A DNA stretch of 64,000 nucleotides, taken from assembly GCF_900115175.1 (NCBI RefSeq), contig NZ_FOYV01000001.1:2356001-2420000 (forward strand), written 5' to 3'. Under the pieces are notes generated by a model, which did not search any database, was not told the origin of the DNA, and saw only the letters and a program-made list of their open reading frames with translations. Made by a program: the position numbers and the translations under genes. The DNA comes from Marinobacter gudaonensis. Its GTDB lineage: Bacteria > Pseudomonadota > Gammaproteobacteria > Pseudomonadales > Oleiphilaceae. This document shows, piece after piece, positions 1 to 8,671 of the stretch (position 1 is its first letter; the number at the start of each line of letters is the position of its first letter).

Positions 1-95
1 TCGGTAACGTGATGATGCATTACGGGCCGGAGCATACGGGCAAGGAGATGCTTGAAGATCTCAAGCACCTGCTCAAACTGTCTCAGATCGGGTAA
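1..95 (+). CDS. C-terminal end of a protein encoded before ctaA (partial)
   Basis: An open frame enters from the left edge (codons in phase from position 3) and stops at TAA 93-95; the visible tail ends in HLLKLSQIG. It lies 22 bp before the chosen ctaA start on the same strand. In pseudomonads and relatives a small membrane-anchored protein of unknown function sits between SURF1 and ctaA in the cytochrome c oxidase cluster, and the tail resembles the end of that protein. Only about 30 residues are visible, so the identity is an inference from position. Confidence 0.55.
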   Translation, partial: GNVMMHYGPEHTGKEMLEDLKHLLKLSQIG

Positions 96-117
96 TCGTT
101 GGCGCGGAGTGTCAGTC

Positions 118-1251
118 TTGAATCAACCCTTGTTTGCTTCATCCGGCCGAGCTGCCCCGTCCCCGGCTCAGCCTGACGCGGCCAGGATCATGGCCAGATG
201 GGCGACGTTGGCAGTGCTGCTGGCGGTCGTCGTCATCATGCTCGGTGCCTGGACCCGGCTGGTGCACGCCGGCCTCGGTTGCCCGGACTGGCCCGGCTGC
301 TACGGTTTCCTGACCGTGCCCCAGAGTGACACCCATATCGCCATCGCCAACGCCCGCTTCCCGGACACCCCGGTGGACGTTGAGAAGGGCTGGCCGGAAA
401 TGATCCATCGTTACGCCGCCGGCACACTAGGCCTGGTGGTGTTCGGACTGGCGGCCTACGCCGTGCGACACCGGCGTGAAGGCGTACCGGTGAAACTGCC
501 GCTGTTCATTGCCGGTTTCATTGTCCTGCAAGGGGCCTTTGGCATGTGGACGGTCACTCTGAAACTCTGGCCCCAGGTCGTAGCCATGCACCTGCTTGGT
601 GGCTTCACCACCCTCAGCCTGCTGACCCTGCTCACCCTGCGTTTACGCCGCCGGGCCCGGGCCGGCACCGGTGCCGAACCGCCGGCTGCCACGCCACTCA
701 CTGGCTTTCGGCCATGGCTCTATGGTGGTCTGCTGCTGGTGATCCTGCAGATTGCGCTCGGCGCCTGGACGGCAGCCAACTATGCCGCCGTCGCCTGCAC
801 CGACCTGCCCACCTGCCAGGGCCAATGGTGGCCGGAGGGCATGGATTTCCGCCATGGTTTTGATGTCACCCAGCACGTGGGCCCGAACTATCTGGGTGGC
901 CAGCTGACGGCGGATGGCCGGGTGGCGATTCACGTAACCCACCGGATAGGCGCCATGGTGGTGCTGGTGTACTGGGCCACGTTGCTGGCACTGATGTGGC
1001 GCCGGCGCGGTGATTCCGGTCTCGGTTCGGCCATCGGCCTGGTGGCGGTGGTCCTCGTTGCCCAGATCGTGCTTGGCCTGGCCAACGTGATCTTCCATAT
1101 TCCCCTGTCCATCGCGGTTGCCCACAACGCGATGGGAGCGGGGCTGCTTCTGGCCATCATTCATCTTGTCTGGCGCCACCAGCTGCTGCCCCACACCAGG
1201 AATGCCACTGCACCAAATACCACAACTATGAACCAGGAGGTCCCGGCATGA
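118..1251 (+). CDS. ctaA: Heme A synthase (COX15/CtaA)
   Basis: Inner-membrane enzyme that oxidises the C8 methyl of heme O to the formyl group of heme A for aa3-type cytochrome c oxidase. The protein has about eight hydrophobic segments, the family signature GAWTRLVHAGLGCPDWPGC near the N terminus, a second GAWTAANYAAVACTDLPTC copy, and the expected histidines in MIHRYAAG and HVTHRIGA. The frame is open from 52, but that start would overlap the preceding gene. I place the start at TTG 118, eight bases after GGAG 106-109; GTG 109 and ATG 190 are alternatives. Its stop overlaps the ctaB start by 4 bp, so the two are translationally coupled. Confidence 0.93.
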   Translation: MNQPLFASSGRAAPSPAQPDAARIMARWATLAVLLAVVVIMLGAWTRLVHAGLGCPDWPGCYGFLTVPQSDTHIAIANARFPDTPVDVEKGWPEMIHRYAAGTLGLVVFGLAAYAVRHRREGVPVKLPLFIAGFIVLQGAFGMWTVTLKLWPQVVAMHLLGGFTTLSLLTLLTLRLRRRARAGTGAEPPAATPLTGFRPWLYGGLLLVILQIALGAWTAANYAAVACTDLPTCQGQWWPEGMDFRHGFDVTQHVGPNYLGGQLTADGRVAIHVTHRIGAMVVLVYWATLLALMWRRRGDSGLGSAIGLVAVVLVAQIVLGLANVIFHIPLSIAVAHNAMGAGLLLAIIHLVWRHQLLPHTRNATAPNTTTMNQEVPA

Positions 1252-2168
1252 GCGAGCAAGTGGAAGTACTGCCGACCCAGGCGATTGCGAGCGATTCCCG
1301 AACAGCCATTTCCTGGCGTGATTATCTGGAGCTGACCAAGCCCCGGGTGGTTGCGTTGATGATTCTTACCTCGGTGATCGGCATGTTGCTGGCGGCCCCC
1401 GGGGTGCCGGGCTGGGGTGTTCTGGTGTGGGGCAATCTGGGCATTGCCCTGCTGGCCGGTGCCGCGGCCGTGGTCAATCACGTGGTAGACCAGAAGATCG
1501 ATACGGTTATGGCCCGCACCCGAAAGCGCCCGGTTGCCACGGGCAAGATTGCGCCGGTGGATGCCATTGTCTTCGCAACCCTGCTGGCCTGCGTGGGCAT
1601 GGCGGTCCTCATGTGGCAGGTGAACCATCTGACCGCCTGGCTTACCCTGGCCTCTCTGGTGGGCTACGCCGGCGTCTACACCCTGTTCCTGAAACGGGCC
1701 ACGCCCCAGAACATCACCATCGGTGGTCTTGCGGGGGCCATGCCGCCGCTGCTCGGCTGGACCGCGGTGACTGGCCAGGTAGAGGGCCACGCGCTGCTGC
1801 TGGTGTTGATCATCTTCGCCTGGACGCCCCCCCATTTCTGGGCCCTGGCCATCCATCGCAAGGAAGAGTACGCCAAGGCCGGTATTCCCATGCTGCCGGT
1901 CACCCATGGCAACAAGTTCACCGAGCTGCATATCCTGCTCTATACCCTGATGCTGCTGGCCGTCAGTCTGCTGCCGTTTGTTACCGGCATGTCCGGCGGT
2001 ATCTACCTGGTGGGCGCCCTGGCCCTGGGGCTGCGCTTCCTGCAGTACGCGGTGCGTCTGCTGAAGGGCGACGACCGGCGGGTGGCCCTGAATACCTTCA
2101 AGTATTCCATCACTTATCTCATGGCCCTGTTTGTGGTATTGCTGGTGGATCATTTTATATTTTTCTGA
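1248..2168 (+). CDS. ctaB: Protoheme IX farnesyltransferase (heme O synthase)
   Basis: Adds the farnesyl chain to protoheme to make heme O, the substrate of the heme A synthase encoded just upstream. The 306-residue UbiA-family membrane protein has the conserved LTKPRVVALMILTS first helix and the prenyl-diphosphate-binding loop NHVVDQKIDTVMARTRKRP, with a second polar loop around HFWALAIHRKEEY. Length is typical for CyoE/CtaB. The start ATG overlaps the ctaA stop (ATGA). Neighbours ctaA and SCO identify it as the terminal oxidase assembly copy rather than the cyo-operon copy. Confidence 0.95.
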   Translation: MSEQVEVLPTQAIASDSRTAISWRDYLELTKPRVVALMILTSVIGMLLAAPGVPGWGVLVWGNLGIALLAGAAAVVNHVVDQKIDTVMARTRKRPVATGKIAPVDAIVFATLLACVGMAVLMWQVNHLTAWLTLASLVGYAGVYTLFLKRATPQNITIGGLAGAMPPLLGWTAVTGQVEGHALLLVLIIFAWTPPHFWALAIHRKEEYAKAGIPMLPVTHGNKFTELHILLYTLMLLAVSLLPFVTGMSGGIYLVGALALGLRFLQYAVRLLKGDDRRVALNTFKYSITYLMALFVVLLVDHFIFF

Positions 2169-2186
2169 ACCTACGACTCTGGCTGA

Positions 2187-2289
2187 GCGGCCGGGGAGGG
2201 CAATCCGAAACCGTGCGGAGCCATGGATGGCGGAGCCGAGCGTACATGGATGTATTCACAGCGTGTTTCGGATTGCCCTCCCCGGCCGC
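2187..2289. repeat. 25-bp perfect inverted repeat with 53-bp spacer
   Basis: Positions 2187-2211 and 2265-2289 are exact reverse complements over 25 bp. The spacer contains CCATGGATGGCGGAGCCGAG, of a type I recall as recurrent in intergenic regions of Marinobacter and some pseudomonads. It fills most of the ctaB-SCO gap. It could fold as a strong RNA stem or be a small non-autonomous repeat; no coding function is apparent. Confidence 0.8.
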
Positions 2290-2315
2290 GTCCCCAGGGA
2301 TGAATCGGACCTTAC

Positions 2316-2987
2316 ATGAAAACCTCCAGCTCTATTCGCCTTACGCTGTTCTGCCTTTTATTAGTTGTTGTTCTGATCTTCGGGCTGGTGGTCGGCCGGC
2401 AGGTTTTTCTGGTGGGCAACCAGGAGCCGATTCCGGCACCGGACCTGCGGGATTTCAATACCTATGTGTATGACGACCCCAGGCCACTCACCGAATTCAC
2501 CCTGACCAACGAAGCCGGCGAGACCGTCACAAGGGAGAGTCTGAAGGGCCGCTGGACCTTTGCCTTCGTGGGTTATACCAACTGCCCGGATATCTGCCCG
2601 GCGGCCATGGCCAACCTGCGCCAGACCGACCAGTTGCTGTCCAGCGAATTGCCCCAGCCGGAGTACCTCCTGGTCAGTGCCGACCCGGAGCACGATACCC
2701 CGGAAAAGCTTGACGCCTACACCGGTTTCTTCGGCGAGCATTTCCATGGACTGACCGGCGACCTGGATACCCTCCGGGCCCTCGCCAAGAGCCTGAGTGC
2801 CGTGTTCGTTCATCGGGAAGTGAACGGGGAACTGATGGTAGACCACAGTGGCCATTTTGCGCTGCTGAACCCGGATGGCGAGCTTGCCGCGGTGATGCAG
2901 CCGCCTCATAATCCGCACAACCTGGCCGAGGCCTTCAAGCGGATCTACCAGTGGGCGAAGGCCAATCGTGACCGGGTGAGCTCCTGA
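2316..2987 (+). CDS. SCO1/SenC family copper chaperone
   Basis: Membrane-anchored thioredoxin-fold protein that delivers copper to the CuA centre of cytochrome c oxidase. One N-terminal membrane helix (about residues 8-28) anchors a periplasmic domain carrying the copper ligands CPDIC (C90 and C94) and H177 in VDHSGH. The 223-residue length is usual. It follows ctaA-ctaB on the same strand, separated by the inverted repeat at 2187-2289, which may affect co-transcription. The Shine-Dalgarno sequence is weak (AGGGA about 15 bases upstream), but no better in-frame start exists. Confidence 0.93.
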   Translation: MKTSSSIRLTLFCLLLVVVLIFGLVVGRQVFLVGNQEPIPAPDLRDFNTYVYDDPRPLTEFTLTNEAGETVTRESLKGRWTFAFVGYTNCPDICPAAMANLRQTDQLLSSELPQPEYLLVSADPEHDTPEKLDAYTGFFGEHFHGLTGDLDTLRALAKSLSAVFVHREVNGELMVDHSGHFALLNPDGELAAVMQPPHNPHNLAEAFKRIYQWAKANRDRVSS

Positions 2988-3009
2988 CGCTGTCGCAACC
3001 CGGAATCTG

Positions 3010-5490
3010 ATGCTTCCCATTGATGCCATTCTCCCGGAACTGAAAGCCGTTCTGGAACAGACTCAGACCGCCCTTCTGCAGGCGCCACCTGGCGCCGGCA
3101 AAACCACCCGTGTGCCCCTCGCCCTGCTCGACGCGCCCTGGCGCGGAAGTGGAAAAATCCTGATGCTGGAACCCCGCCGGCTGGCGGCACGCTCTGCGGC
3201 CCGGTACATGGCCGCCCAGCTTGGTGAACAACCCGGCCAAACTGTGGGTTACCGCACCCGCCTGGACACCCGGGTGTCCGCTACCACCCGCATCGAGGTG
3301 GTAACCGAGGGCATCCTGACCCGGCTGATCCAGACCGATCCGATGCTGGAAGACTACGCCGCAGTTATCTTTGACGAGTTTCACGAACGCTCTCTCCAGG
3401 CCGATCTGGGTCTCGCCCTGGTGCGGGAATCCCAGCAGGCGCTGCGAGAGGATCTCCGTTTGCTGGTGATGTCCGCGACGCTGGACGCCGGGCCCATCGC
3501 CCGGGTGCTGGGGGATGTTCCGGTAATTACCAGCGAGGGTCGGGCGTTCCCGGTAGAGGTCTGTTATCGGCCGCTGCCGCGCAACGCCAGGCTGGAGGAT
3601 CAGGTGGTATCGGTGATTCAGGAGGCGCTGCGTGACCAGGAAGGTTCCCTGCTGGTGTTCCTGCCCGGTGCCGGTGAAATCCGCCGGGTCGAACAGCAGT
3701 TGCGAGGCGCGCTGGGCGACCGGGTGCTGGTCGCGCCGCTCTACGGCAACCTGAGAACAGAACAACAGGACCAGGCCATAACCCCGGCACCGGAGGGCCG
3801 GCGCAAGGTGGTCCTGGCCACCGCCATTGCCGAAACCAGTCTCACCATTGAGGGGATCCGGGTGGTGATTGACGCTGGCCAGCAGCGGCGGGCGGTGTTC
3901 GACCCCAACAGCGGCATGACCCGGTTGGTGACCGGTCGGCTGTCGAAAGCCTCGGCCGAACAGCGCAAGGGTCGGGCCGGTCGGGTCGAGCCTGGCGTGT
4001 GCTACCGCCTGTGGAGCGAATCGGAACAGTACGGGCTGGCCGACTACACGCCCCCGGAAATCCTGGAGGCGGATCTGGCGCCACTGGTGCTGGAGCTGGC
4101 CCAGTGGGGCGCCCGGGATCCCGCCGACCTGGCCTGGATTGACCCGCCACCACTGGCCCACTGGCGCCAGGCGGTGGCGTTACTGCAATGGCTTGACATG
4201 CTGGATGCGGACGGCGCAATTACCGCCCACGGCAAAGCCGCCAGGAACCTTGGCAGCCACCCCCGCCTGGCGCACATGGTACTGACCGGACGCGCGCTCG
4301 GGCTGGGCGGCCCGGCGGCCGCCCTGGCCGCGCTTCTGGAAGATCGTGATCTGCTGGGCCCGGGTGCCGGGGCAGATATGCACGAGCGGATCCGGGTGTT
4401 CTACGGGGAGCGACGGGACGGCACGGTGGATGCGGCGCGCATCAAGGCGGTTCGCAAGGCTGCAGCAAGGCTTGGTGAGTCGCCATCGGCGGGCGACCTG
4501 GCGCCCCCGGAAATGGAGGTTGGCCGGCTGCTGGCCCTGGCCTACCCCGACCGGGTTGCCCGGCGTCGTCCCGGCAACGCGCCGAGATACCAGCTCAGTA
4601 ACGGCAGAGGTGCTGCCTTGCGCGCCGATGACCCACTGGCCCGGCACGACTGGCTGGTAGCGCCCGAGCTGGATGGCCGGGCCAGGGAGGCCACCATCTA
4701 TCTGGCGGCGCCGGTGGAGATGCCGGTGCTGGAGCAGGATCTTGCCGGCCACATCCGGGAAACCGAGGAGGCGATCTGGGACGACGACAAGGGCACGGTG
4801 ATTGCCCGACGGGTGCGGAAACTCGGCGAACTTGTCCTGGCCGAAAAGCGGCTGACCAATGTCGCCCCGGAGCTGGTGCAACGTGGATTGATGGCGGCCG
4901 TGCGGAAAAAGGGCCTGGCTAGTCTGCCCTGGAACGAGGAGAGCCGCCAGTGGCGGGCCCGTGTTCGGTTGCTTGCTGCTATCTTCCCGGAGGAAGGCTG
5001 GCCCGATACCAGCGACGATACGCTGCTGGCAACTCTGGAACAGTGGCTGGGGCCTTTTCTCTCCGGTATGAACCGCTGGTCCGATCTGGCTGGCCTGGAC
5101 CTGATGACCGCCCTGAACAGCCTGCTCGAGTACCCCGATCAGCAACGGCTGCCGTCCCTGGCGCCCACCCACCTTACCATTCCCACCGGCCAGCGGGTGC
5201 GCCTGGACTACACTGCTGAAAACGGCCCGGTATTGGCGGCCAAGCTCCAGGCCCTGTTTGGCTGGACAGAGACCCCCACCGTGGCCGCTGGCCGGGTTCC
5301 GGTGGTGCTGCACCTGCTGTCGCCGGCCCAGCGCCCGCTGGCGGTCACCGCCGATCTGGCCAGTTTCTGGCGCAACGTCTATCCCGAGGTACGCAAGGAC
5401 ATGCGCGGCCGATACCCGAAGCACCCCTGGCCCGAGGATCCGTTCACGGCCGAGGCCCAACAGGGCACGAAGAAACGCCCTGCTCGCTGA
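3010..5490 (+). CDS. hrpB: ATP-dependent RNA helicase HrpB
   Basis: DEAH/RHA-family helicase; biological role in bacteria is poorly defined. At 826 residues it has normal HrpB length. Walker A GAGKTT includes K31; Walker B is DEFH at residues 122-125; SAT (motif III) and the C-terminal motif AEQRKGRAGR are present, followed by the helicase-associated and HrpB C-terminal regions ending near KHPWPEDP. It starts 22 bp after the SCO gene. Its last 47 bp overlap the end of the convergent gene at 5444-6298. Confidence 0.95.
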   Translation: MLPIDAILPELKAVLEQTQTALLQAPPGAGKTTRVPLALLDAPWRGSGKILMLEPRRLAARSAARYMAAQLGEQPGQTVGYRTRLDTRVSATTRIEVVTEGILTRLIQTDPMLEDYAAVIFDEFHERSLQADLGLALVRESQQALREDLRLLVMSATLDAGPIARVLGDVPVITSEGRAFPVEVCYRPLPRNARLEDQVVSVIQEALRDQEGSLLVFLPGAGEIRRVEQQLRGALGDRVLVAPLYGNLRTEQQDQAITPAPEGRRKVVLATAIAETSLTIEGIRVVIDAGQQRRAVFDPNSGMTRLVTGRLSKASAEQRKGRAGRVEPGVCYRLWSESEQYGLADYTPPEILEADLAPLVLELAQWGARDPADLAWIDPPPLAHWRQAVALLQWLDMLDADGAITAHGKAARNLGSHPRLAHMVLTGRALGLGGPAAALAALLEDRDLLGPGAGADMHERIRVFYGERRDGTVDAARIKAVRKAAARLGESPSAGDLAPPEMEVGRLLALAYPDRVARRRPGNAPRYQLSNGRGAALRADDPLARHDWLVAPELDGRAREATIYLAAPVEMPVLEQDLAGHIRETEEAIWDDDKGTVIARRVRKLGELVLAEKRLTNVAPELVQRGLMAAVRKKGLASLPWNEESRQWRARVRLLAAIFPEEGWPDTSDDTLLATLEQWLGPFLSGMNRWSDLAGLDLMTALNSLLEYPDQQRLPSLAPTHLTIPTGQRVRLDYTAENGPVLAAKLQALFGWTETPTVAAGRVPVVLHLLSPAQRPLAVTADLASFWRNVYPEVRKDMRGRYPKHPWPEDPFTAEAQQGTKKRPAR

Positions 5491-6298
5491 TTCGGCGGCT
5501 CACAAGGCCTCGTGGTATTAGCTCGAAATAGACGTTGCGGGTTGTTATCCAGCGCCCTGAAGGCGCCCGGAGTTCATCCCCTGGCATCTCCTCGAGAATC
5601 ACACTTGCCGGATCGGCGTCGCTGTTCCGGAAACTGTCGGCCAGCACCCAGAAGGGCGTGCCCGAGGCCCGGGCTGCCAGGGCCAGCAGGTGGGTGCCAC
5701 TTTTATTGATGAGCCAGCCGTCGGCAAACCAGGTGTCGCATCCGGTGACCACCACATCCGCCTGCCCAACAAACAGGGCCATCTGGGCATCGGTAATCAG
5801 GGTGACCGGCACTGACAACCCGTTCAGGGCGCTGGCCAGGGTATGGCCCTCGAAACCGGGACTGCTCTGGGTACAGATCACGCTGAACGGCTTCTTGTCT
5901 TTGGCCAGGCTCCGGAACAGGGCCAGAACCGCGGAACTGGCGCTGTGGGTCATGATCACCGGCGTGTCCGGCAGCTCTTGTAGGGCGTGGCGGGCCATGG
6001 CCCCGGTGGCATCTCTCAGCTGGGCCCGGATGTCGATTATGGCCTCACGCACGGCGTCTGGCTCTGCTGATCCTCGTTGTTTGATCCTGGCCAGGGCATT
6101 GCCAATCACGATCATGCTGGGGCGGGCTCGTTGCAGCTCCGACAGGAGTGTCCGAAGGGTTCCAGTATCCGGCTGCTCACGGTCCAGATAGGCCAACACC
6201 TGATCGAGCGTTTTTCGCGCCAGTTCGGTGGCGCCTGATTGAAGGTCTTCCCGCAGTTCCGCGACGATGGACTGTGCCCGCGTATCGAGTTGCTGCAT
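5444..6298 (-). CDS. eIF-2B alpha/beta/delta-like protein (possible sugar-phosphate isomerase)
   Basis: A 284-residue protein of the IF-2B family, which in bacteria and archaea includes methylthioribose-1-phosphate and ribose-1,5-bisphosphate isomerases rather than true initiation factors. Visible family features are a helical N-terminal third, THSASSAVL, SSPGFEGHTLA, the ITDAQMALF strand-loop, GCDTWFADG with a catalytic-type Asp, and NKSGTHLLALAA. The substrate cannot be read from sequence. The 3' end overlaps the hrpB 3' end convergently by 47 bp. GGGAG lies about 12 bases before the ATG. Family assignment is firm; function is open. Confidence 0.8.
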   Translation of the reverse strand: MQQLDTRAQSIVAELREDLQSGATELARKTLDQVLAYLDREQPDTGTLRTLLSELQRARPSMIVIGNALARIKQRGSAEPDAVREAIIDIRAQLRDATGAMARHALQELPDTPVIMTHSASSAVLALFRSLAKDKKPFSVICTQSSPGFEGHTLASALNGLSVPVTLITDAQMALFVGQADVVVTGCDTWFADGWLINKSGTHLLALAARASGTPFWVLADSFRNSDADPASVILEEMPGDELRAPSGRWITTRNVYFELIPRGLVSRRISEQGVSSCPVGPRP

Positions 6299-6406
6299 AT
6301 CGCCATTACTCTCCCGGGTTTTGGTTTGGTGCCTGATTCAAGCGTAGCCCGGATTCAAGCATGACACCCCGGGTTTGTGCTTATGCCCGCAGGGTACAAA
6401 TAGCGC

Positions 6407-6434
6407 TTGCCAGTATCCCGGTCCTGTATAAAAT
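6407..6434 (+). promoter_or_regulatory. Candidate sigma-70 promoter for the ATP-grasp gene
   Basis: TTGCCA at 6407-6412 and TAAAAT at 6429-6434 are separated by 16 bp, 34 bp before the ATG at 6468. Seen by eye only. Confidence 0.5.
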
Positions 6435-6467
6435 ACGCGCAATTTCACTCCCGAGTGCGCGCTACCC

Positions 6468-7286
6468 ATGCACCTTGTTTCCTTCGATATCTTCCGGACC
6501 CTGGGCTTTCCCAACACCACGGTGCTCAAGCCGGACCAGTTTCTGCGCCACAAGGAACTCCTGCGGGAGGCCGACTGGGTGCTTTTCCCTGAGTACTGGC
6601 AGCTCAACGCCCTGGTGCACGGGCTGAAATGCCGGGTGTTCCCGAGCGTCGCCAGTTATCGCATTGGCCATGACAAGGTCGAGATGACCCGGGCATTCCA
6701 GACGGTGGCGCCGGAGCACACCCCCTGGACGCTGATCGAAGCCAACGGCCCGGTGGAGCGGGAGATGATCTGGGACACCCTGCCGCATCCGTTTGTGGCC
6801 AAACTGCCACGGGCCAGCATGGGCGAAGGCGTGTGGCTGATTGAAACCCGCGAGGACTGGCGCCGATACTGCGAGCGTACCGACGTACTCTACGCCCAGG
6901 AATACCTGCCGCTGGATCGCGACGCGCGCATTGTCGTGGTGGGTGACCGCGTGGTGACGGCCTACTGGCGCATGCAGGCCGATCAGGGCTTCTACAACAA
7001 TGTGGCCCGTGGCGGTCGCATCGACACCAGTCCAGTGCCTGCTGTGATGACGGAACTGGCACTGCGCCTTGCCCGGGAGCTGGACGTCGACCACGCCGGT
7101 TTCGATATTGCCCTGGTGGAGGGCTATCCCTACGTGCTGGAATTCAACCGTCTGTTTGGTAACCAGGGGCTGGGTCAGGGGTCTGACCTCCAGGACGCCA
7201 TCCTTGGTTATCTTCGGGCGAAAACCGCGCCCGAGGACCCGGACGGGCCAGTGGAGCCAACCCCGCTCTGGCCGGTGGCAGTCTGA
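6468..7286 (+). CDS. ATP-grasp protein, RimK-like
   Basis: A 272-residue ATP-grasp enzyme, a superfamily that ligates a carboxylate to an amine or thiol through an acyl-phosphate. The central region shows FVAKLPRASMGEGVWLI (glycine-rich ATP loop), YAQEYLPLDRDARIVVVGD (adenine hinge and metal region) and VLEFNRLFGNQGL (E-x-N metal ligands). It most resembles the RimK/glutathione-synthetase branch; substrate unknown. It stands alone between a divergent eIF-2B-like gene and the decarboxylase, with a terminator between it and the latter. Confidence 0.8.
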   Translation: MHLVSFDIFRTLGFPNTTVLKPDQFLRHKELLREADWVLFPEYWQLNALVHGLKCRVFPSVASYRIGHDKVEMTRAFQTVAPEHTPWTLIEANGPVEREMIWDTLPHPFVAKLPRASMGEGVWLIETREDWRRYCERTDVLYAQEYLPLDRDARIVVVGDRVVTAYWRMQADQGFYNNVARGGRIDTSPVPAVMTELALRLARELDVDHAGFDIALVEGYPYVLEFNRLFGNQGLGQGSDLQDAILGYLRAKTAPEDPDGPVEPTPLWPVAV

Positions 7287-7374
7287 CCAATTATCGTCTA
7301 GTTTTTCCATAGCTGCCGGCCAATCTTCGGGCGGGACCTTATGGGTAGATATGCTCATAGGCGGTCCCCGATAA

Positions 7375-7470
7375 ATGCCCGATGATCGCGCCAACTCACG
7401 GGTGCCGCAGCGCTGCTGGGGCACCTCTTTTTTTGTCCGTATACCCTGTGGAGGGCCACACCACCCATGA
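7375..7470 (+). CDS. Possible 31-codon leader ORF before the decarboxylase
   Basis: An ATG at 7375 opens 31 codons ending in a TGA that overlaps the decarboxylase ATG (ATGA at 7467-7470). The frame runs straight through the terminator hairpin at 7400-7434. The peptide contains RVPQRCWG and FFVRIPCGG; it has no homology that I recognise and its Shine-Dalgarno sequence is poor. It could be chance, but its overlap with both the terminator and the downstream start is the arrangement expected of a translated attenuator. Confidence 0.25.
   Translation: MPDDRANSRVPQRCWGTSFFVRIPCGGPHHP
7400..7434 (+). terminator. Rho-independent terminator/attenuator before the decarboxylase
   Basis: GGTGCC (7401-7406) pairs with GGCACC (7420-7425), with the self-complementary GCAGCGCTGC in the loop, followed by TCTTTTTTT. 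It ends 33 bp before the decarboxylase ATG, so it either ends the ATP-grasp transcript or attenuates the decarboxylase. Confidence 0.8.
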
Positions 7471-8642
7471 CCGAAGCCGCCAACGCCAACATTGCCGACT
7501 ACTACGATGCCGAGACGTTCAAGCGCATCAAGGACTTTGCCGACGGCAAGGAAACCCCGTTCGTTGTCATCGATACCGGCACCATTGACCGTCAGTACGA
7601 GGAACTGGTGGAGGGTTTTCCCTACGCCAAGGTTTACTATGCGGTAAAAGCCAACCCGGCGCCGCAGATCCTGACCATGTTGCGTGACAAGGGCGCCTGC
7701 TTCGATATTGCCTCGGTATACGAGCTGGACAAGGTGATGTCCCTGGGTGTGACCGGTGATCGGATCAGCTACGGCAACACCATCAAGAAGGCGCGGGACA
7801 TTCGCACTTTCTACGAGAAGGGTGTGCGTCTGTTCGCCACCGATTCGGAAGCGGACCTGCGCAACATTGCCAAGGCGGCTCCGGGTTCAAAGGTGTACGT
7901 GCGCATCCTAACGGAAGGCACCCTGACCGCCGACTGGCCGCTTTCCCGGAAGTTCGGCTGCCAGACCGACATGGCCATGGACCTGCTGATCCTGGCCCGT
8001 GATCTGGGCCTGGAGCCCTACGGCGTGTCTTTCCACGTGGGCTCCCAGCAGCGCGAAATCGGTGCCTGGGATGCGGCTCTGAACAAGGTGAAGGTCATTT
8101 TCGAGCGTCTGAAGGAAGAAGACGGTATCGAGCTGAAGATGATCAACATGGGTGGTGGCTTCCCGGCCAACTACATTACCCGCACCAATGAGCTCAAGGT
8201 ATACGCCGAGGAGATTGCCCGCTTCCTGCACGAGGATTTTGGCGCCGATCTGCCGGAGATCATCATTGAGCCGGGCCGGTCGCTGATTTCCAACGCCGGC
8301 GTTCTGGTGAGCGAGGTGGTGCTGATTTCCCGGAAATCCCGCACCGCGCTGCACCGCTGGGTGTTCACCGATGTGGGCAAGTTTTCCGGCCTGATCGAGA
8401 CCCTGGATGAAGCCATCAAGTTCCCGATCTGGACCGAGAAGGTGGGCGAAGGCGAGGACTGCGTGATTGCCGGGCCGACCTGTGACAGTGCCGACATCAT
8501 GTACGAGCATCACAAGTACCCGCTGCCGCTGAACCTGGCCATCGGGGACCGGATGTACTGGCTGTCTACCGGGGCTTATACCACGACTTACAGTGCCATC
8601 GAGTTTAACGGGTTTCCTCCGTTGAAGGATTACTATATCTGA
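7467..8642 (+). CDS. Ornithine/lysine decarboxylase (fold III, PLP-dependent)
   Basis: Makes putrescine (and possibly cadaverine) by PLP-dependent decarboxylation in the cytoplasm. This is the alanine-racemase-fold type, not the large SpeC/CadA type. K61 in YYAVKANP is the Schiff-base lysine; FHVGSQQ, the glycine-rich NMGGGFPA, EPGRSLISNAG (phosphate-binding region) and GPTCDSADIM with C339 match eukaryotic-like bacterial ODC/LDC. Length of 391 residues is normal. GGAGG lies 14-18 bases before the ATG. Ornithine versus lysine preference cannot be decided here. Confidence 0.92.
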   Translation: MTEAANANIADYYDAETFKRIKDFADGKETPFVVIDTGTIDRQYEELVEGFPYAKVYYAVKANPAPQILTMLRDKGACFDIASVYELDKVMSLGVTGDRISYGNTIKKARDIRTFYEKGVRLFATDSEADLRNIAKAAPGSKVYVRILTEGTLTADWPLSRKFGCQTDMAMDLLILARDLGLEPYGVSFHVGSQQREIGAWDAALNKVKVIFERLKEEDGIELKMINMGGGFPANYITRTNELKVYAEEIARFLHEDFGADLPEIIIEPGRSLISNAGVLVSEVVLISRKSRTALHRWVFTDVGKFSGLIETLDEAIKFPIWTEKVGEGEDCVIAGPTCDSADIMYEHHKYPLPLNLAIGDRMYWLSTGAYTTTYSAIEFNGFPPLKDYYI

Positions 8643-8671
8643 CCTTGGGTTAGCTCGGAGTCTGGCCGCGA

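Noticed and set aside
1161..2153. 330-codon minus-strand frame opposite ctaB
   Set aside because: Complement of a membrane protein gene; rich in Gln, His and Gly and unlike any protein family.
2131..2319. 62-codon frame crossing the ctaB-SCO gap
   Set aside because: Runs through the 25-bp inverted repeat; the repeat explains its existence better than coding does.
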